A stretch of 64,000 nt of DNA from NCBI GenBank assembly GCA_951799445.1, contig OX637297.1, positions 16,554,001 through 16,618,000 on the forward strand, in the 5' to 3' direction. This document shows, piece after piece, positions 58,901 through 64,000 of the stretch. A model generated the notes under the pieces. That model was given only the letters and a program-made list of their open reading frames with translations. It was not told the DNA's origin and searched no databases. The stretch is from Pseudisothecium myosuroides. Taxonomy: Eukaryota; Streptophyta; Bryopsida; Hypnales; Lembophyllaceae. The translations under genes were made by a program, and so were the position numbers. The stretch's first letter is position 1, and each line of letters begins with the position of its first letter.

Positions 58901-61900
58901 AAGAATTGGGAATGAAACGGGCCCTGCCATGGAATGGCTTCATCATGAAAATGTCATGGATGGTTTATACATGCATGCATGAAATTCTATCGTGCAAGTT
59001 GGAATTGCACTTCTGATTAAGATTCCACCACTATAATTATTCACTTCTTGCCCATTGCAAAATTTGAATTCACGTCAGGTAAAAAGAATTGGGAATGAAA
59101 CGGGCCTTGCCATGGAATGGCTTCATCTTAAAAATATCATGGATGGTTCATACATGCATGCATATAAATCTATTGTAGAAGTTGGAATTGCTCTTATGAT
59201 TTAGATTCCACCACTATAGTTATTCACTTCTTGCCCATTGCAAAATTTGAATTCACGTGAAATAAAAAGAATTGGGAATGAAACGTGCCCTGCCATAGGA
59301 TGGCTTCATCTTAAAAATGTGATGGATGGTTTATGCATGCATGCATAAAATTCTATCGTGAAATTGGAATTGCTCTTCTGATTAAGATTCCATCACTATA
59401 ATTAGCCACTTCTTGCCCGTTGCAAAATTTGAATTCACGTCAGGTAAAAAGAATTGGGAATGAAACGGGCCTTGCCATAGAATGGCTTCATCTTAAAAAT
59501 ATCATGGATGGTTCATACATGCATGCATATAAATCTATTGTAGAAGTTGGAATTGCTCTTATGATTTAGATTCCACCACTATAGTTATTCACTTCTTGTC
59601 CATTGCAAAATTTGAATTCACGTGAAGTAAAAAGAATTGGGAATGAAACGGGCCTTGCCATAGAATGGCTTCATCTTAAAAATGTCATGGATGGTTCATA
59701 CATGCATGCATATAAATATATCATGGAAATTAAAATTGCTCTTATGATTAAGATTCCATCAGTATAATTAGTCACTTCTTGCCCATTGCAGAATTTAAAT
59801 TCACGTGAAGTAAAAAGAATTGGGCACGAAACGGGCCCTGCCATGGAATGGCTTAATTTTCAAAATGTTATGGATGGTTTATGCATGCATGCATAAAATA
59901 CTATCGTGGAAGTTGGATTTGCTCTTATGATTAAGATTCCACCACTATAATTATTCACTTCTTGCCCATTGCAAAATTCGAATTCACGTGAAGTAAAAAG
60001 AACTGGGATTGAAACGGGCCCTGCCATAGGATGGCTTCATCTTAAAAATGTCATGGACTTTTATACATGCATGCATAAAATTCTATTGTGGATGTTGAAA
60101 TTGCTCTTTTGATTTTGATTCCACCACTATAATTATTCAGTTCTTGCCCACTGCAAAATTTGAATTCATGTGAAGTAAAAAGAATTGGGAATGAAACGGG
60201 CCATGCCATAGGATGGCTTCATCTTAAAAATGTCATGGATAGTTCATCCATGCATGCATATAAATCTATCGTGGAAATTGGAATTGCTCGTAGGATTTAG
60301 ATTCCACCACTATAATTAGTCACTTCTTGCCCATTGGAAAATTCGAATTCACGTGAAGTAAAAAGAATTGGGAATGAAACGGGCCCTGCCATAGGATGGC
60401 TTCATTTTAAAAATGTCATGGCTGGTTTATGCATGCATGCATATAAATCTATCGTGGAAGTTGGAATTGCTCTTATGATTGAGATTCCACCACTATGGTT
60501 ATTCACTTCTTGCCCATTGCAAAATTTGAAATCACGTGAAGTAAAAAGAACTGGGAATGAAACGGGCCTTGCCATAGGATGGCTTCATCTTAAAAATGTC
60601 ATGGATGGTTCATACATGCATGCATATAAATCTATCGTGGAAATTGGAATTGCTCTTATGATTTAGATTCCACCACTATAATTAGTCACGTCTTGCCCAT
60701 TGCAAAATTTGAATTCACGTGAAGTAAAGAAATTTGGGATTGAAACGGGCCCTGCCATGGAATAGCTTCATTTTAAAAATGTCATGGATGGTTCATACAT
60801 GCATGCATGAAATTCTATCGTGGAAGTTGGAACTGCTCTTATCATTGAGATTCCACCAATATAATTAGTCACTTCTTGCCCATTGCAAATCTCAAATTCA
60901 CGTGAAGTAAAAAGAATTGGGAATGAAACGGGCCCTGCCATAGGATGGCTTCATCTTAAAAATGTCATGGATGGTTCATACATGCATGCATATAAATCTA
61001 TTGTGGAAGTTGGAATTGCTCTTATGACTTAGATTCCACCACTATAATTAGTCACTTCTTGCCCATTGCGAAATTTGAATTCACGTGAAGTAAAAAGAAT
61101 TTGGGATTGAAACGGGCCCTGCCATGGAATAGCTTCATTTACAAAATGTCATGGATGGTTCATACATGCATGCATGAAATTCTATCGTGGAAGTTGGAAT
61201 TGCTCTTATGATTGAGATTCCACCACTATGGTTATTCACTTCTTGCCCATTGCAAAATTCGAATTCACGTGAAGTCAAATGAATTGGGAATGAAACGGGC
61301 CCTCCCATAGGATGGCTTCATCTTTAAAATGTCATGGATGGTTCATACATGCATGCATATAAATCTATCGTGGAAATTGGAATTGCTCTTATGATTTAGA
61401 TTCCACCACTATAATTAGTCACTTCTTGCCCATTGCAAAATTCGAATTCACGTGAAGTAAAAAGAATTGGGAATGAAACGGGCCCTGCCATAGGATGGCT
61501 TCATTTTAAAGATGTCATGGCTGGTTTATGCATGCATGCATATAAATCTATCGTGGAAGTTGGAATTGCTCTTATGATTGAGATTCCACCACTATAGTTA
61601 TTCACTTCTTGCCCATTGCAAAATTTGAAATCACGTGAAGTAAAAAGAACTGGGAATGAAACGGGCCTTGCCATAAGATGGCTTCATCTTAAAAATGTCA
61701 TGGATGGTTCATACATGCATGCATGAAATTCTATCGTGGAAGTTGGAACTGCTCTTATCATTGAGATTCTACCAATATAATTAGTCACTTCTTGCCCATT
61801 GCAAATCTCAAATTCACGTGAAGTAAAAAGAATTGGGAATGAAACGGGCCCTGCCATAGGATGGCTTCATCTTAAAAATGTCATGGATGGTTCATACATG

Positions 61901-64000
61901 CATGCATATAAATCTATCGTGGAAGTTGGAATTGCTCTTATGATTTAGATTCCACCACTTTAAGTATTCACTTCTTGCCCATTGAAAAATTTGAAATCAC
62001 GTGAAGTTAAATAATTTGGGACCGAAACGGGCCCTGCCATGGAATAGCTTCATTTTAAAAATGTCATGGATGGTTTACGCATGCATGCAAAAAATTCTAT
62101 CGTGGAAGTTGGAATTGCTCTTATGATTAAGATTCCTCCACTATGGTTATTCACTTCTTGCCCATTGCAAAATTCGAATTCACGTGAAGTAAAAAGAATT
62201 GGGAATGAAACGGGCCCTACGATAGGATGGCTTCATCTTGAAAATGTCATGGATGGTTCATACATGCATGCATATAAATCTATCGTGGAAATTGGAATTG
62301 CTCTTATGATTTAGATTCCACCACTAAAATTATTCACTTCCTTCCCATTGCAATATTCGAATTCACATGAAGTGAAAAGAATTGGGAATGAAACGGGCCC
62401 TGCCATAGACTGGCTTCATCTTAAAAATGATATGGATGGTTTATGCATGCATGCATGAAGTTCTATCGTGGAAGTTGGAATTGCTCTTATGATTGAGATT
62501 TCCCCAGTATGGTTATTCACTTCTTGCCCATTGCAAAATTTGAATTCACGTGAAGTAAAAAGAATTGGGAATGAAACGGGCCCTGCCATAGGATGGCTTC
62601 ATCTTAAAAATGTCATGGATGGTTCATACATGCATGCATATAAATCTATCGTGGAAGTTGGAATTGCTCTTCTGATTAAGATTCCACCACTAAAATTATT
62701 CACTTCCTTCCTATTGCAAAATTCGAATTCACATGAAGTGAAAAGAATTGGGAATGAAACGGGCCCTGCCATCGAATGACTTCATTTTTAAAATGTCAGG
62801 GATGGTTCATACATGCATGTATGAAGATCTATCGCGGAAGTTGGAATTGCTCTTATGATTGAGATTCCACCACTATGGTTATTCGCTTCTTGCCCATTGC
62901 AAAATTTGAACCCACGTGAAGTAAAAAGAATTGGGAATGAAACGGGCCCTGCCATAGGATGGCTTCATCTTAAAAATGTCATGGATGGTTCATACATGCA
63001 TGCATATAAATCTATCAAGGAAATTGGAATTGCTCTTATGATTTAGATTCCACCACTATAATTAATCACTTTTTGCCCATTGCAAAATTCGAATTCACGT
63101 GAAGTAAAAAGAATTGGGAATGAAACGGGCCTTGCCATAGGATGGCTTCATCTTAAGAATGTCATGGATGGTTCATACATGCATGCATATAAATCTATCG
63201 TGGAAATTGGAATTGCTCTTATGATTTAGATTCCACCACTATAATTAGTCACTTCTTGCCCATTGCAAAATTCAAATTCACGTGAAGTAAAAAGAATTGG
63301 GAATGAAACGGGCCTGGCCATAGGATGGCTTCATCGTAGAAATGTCATGGATGGTTCATACATGCATGCATATAAATCTATTGTGGAAATTGAAATTGCT
63401 CTTAGGATTTAGATTCCACCACTATAATTAGTCACTTCTTGCCCATTGCAAAATTCGAATTCACGTGAAGTAAAAAGAATTGGGAATGAAACGAGCTCTG
63501 CCATAGGATGGCTTCATCATAAAAATGTCATGGATGGTTCACACATGCATGCATATAAATATATCATGGAAATTAAAATTGCTCTTATGATTAAGATTCC
63601 ATCACTATAATTAGTCACTTCTTGCCCATTGCAAAATTTGAATTCACGTGAAGTAAAAAGAATTGGGCATGAAACGGGCCCTGCCATGGAATGGCTTAAT
63701 TTTCAAAATGTTATGGATGGTTTATGCATGCATGCATAAAATTCTATCGTGGAAGTTGGATTTGCTCTTATGATTAAGATTCCACCACTATACTTAATCA
63801 CTTCTTGCCCATTGCAAAATTCGAATTCACGTCAAGTAAAAAAACTTGGGAATGAAACGGGCCCTGCCATGGAATGGCTTCATCTTAAAAATGTCATGGA
63901 CTTTTATACATGCATGCATAAAATTCTATTGTGGAAGTTGAAATTGCTCTTTTGATTTTGATTCCACCACAATAAATAGTCACTTCTTGCCCATTGCAAA
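52930..64000 (+). repeat. Satellite array, 178-183 bp monomer, ~61 copies, running off the window
   Basis: Each monomer has the order GGGCCCTGCCATGGAATGGC, TTCATTTTAAAAATGTCATG, TACATGCATGCATAAAATTC, GTGGAAGTTGGAATTGCTC, GATTTAGATTCCACCACTA and CACTTCTTGCCC. Two main variants differ after TTGCCC. Variant A reads GTTGGAAAATCCATCTT and dominates ~54.9-58.4 kb with a period near 178-180. Variant B reads ATTGCAAAATTCGAATTCAC then GTGAAGTAAAAAGAATTGGG and dominates 58.5-64.0 kb with period 183. 53.0-54.9 kb is mixed. The first monomer (about 52930-53100) is the most degenerate, as expected at an array edge. The period is typical of plant centromeric or pericentromeric satellites. Open frames across monomers are a by-product of repeat length. 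Confidence 0.95.

Noticed and set aside
60334..63955. Plus-strand open frames within the satellite (repeating GNETGPAIGWLH, MHAYKSIVEVGIALM)
   Set aside because: The 183-bp period is a multiple of three, so a chance open frame repeats across monomers; stops appear in most monomers and there is no start, splice or domain evidence.
52930..64000. CENP-B-box-like motif in the satellite (GGGAATGAAACGGGC)
   Set aside because: It shares the A..CGGG part with the mammalian CENP-B box but lacks TTCG at the other end, and canonical CENP-B is not known in plants; treated as coincidence.

Overview
The window looks like a repeat-dominated stretch of a land-plant nuclear genome. The evidence is spliced genes with GT/AG introns, a plant-type PPTC7-like PP2C phosphatase, a fragment of a plant IRE-type AGC kinase, plant CACTA/En-Spm and PIF/Harbinger relics, and a satellite of about 180 bp. 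A DUF7869-type transposase, which I associate from memory with mosses and other non-seed plants, makes a bryophyte, lycophyte or fern a reasonable but unproven guess. Only one gene looks intact and functional: the PP2C gene on the minus strand at 23.7-27.1 kb.

Layout. 1-20460: one large decayed CACTA element whose right end (CACTACAAG-type terminus) is at 20460. Its transposase fragment is on the minus strand at 4460-4983. Its second gene (Transposase_24-like, FCP1-like and TNP1-like segments) is on the plus strand at 11.5-19.5 kb. Three LTR insertions are nested in it: a composite at 1-4459 that breaks the transposase; a 3.85-kb element at 6837-10683 with TSD CTATA, which has the form of a solo LTR yet carries a coding frame; and a 1.28-kb solo LTR at 17837-19114 with TSD ATTAT. 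20.6-21.2 kb: PIF/Harbinger ORF1 relic. 22.2-23.2 kb: two small inverted-repeat elements. 23.7-27.1 kb: the PP2C gene. 27.1-44.6 kb: AT-rich intergenic DNA with a TTAA-flanked 908-bp element, two exons of a broken IRE-like kinase, a CACTA-type foldback MITE, two decayed unknown frames and a tRNA-derived GC-rich repeat. 45.0-50.9 kb: a DUF7869 transposon whose single gene (46438-49821, minus) is broken by five in-frame stops with no frameshift. It is flanked by arrays of a 16-bp palindrome, consensus close to TCGTGGGATCCCACGA. 52.0-52.6 kb: telomere-like degenerate repeats and a MITE. 52.9-64.0 kb: about 61 tandem monomers of a 178-183 bp satellite, with a 21-monomer (3843 bp) higher-order periodicity, running off the right edge.

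The most interesting system is the DUF7869 transposon with its palindrome arrays. It combines a transposase-like gene, an in-frame intron that itself carries two palindromes, and palindrome clusters on both flanks, an arrangement expected of transposase-binding subterminal repeats. The second point of interest is a degenerate FCP1/CTD-phosphatase-like domain inside the CACTA second gene. Together the satellite, the nested transposons and the low gene density suggest a pericentromeric location.
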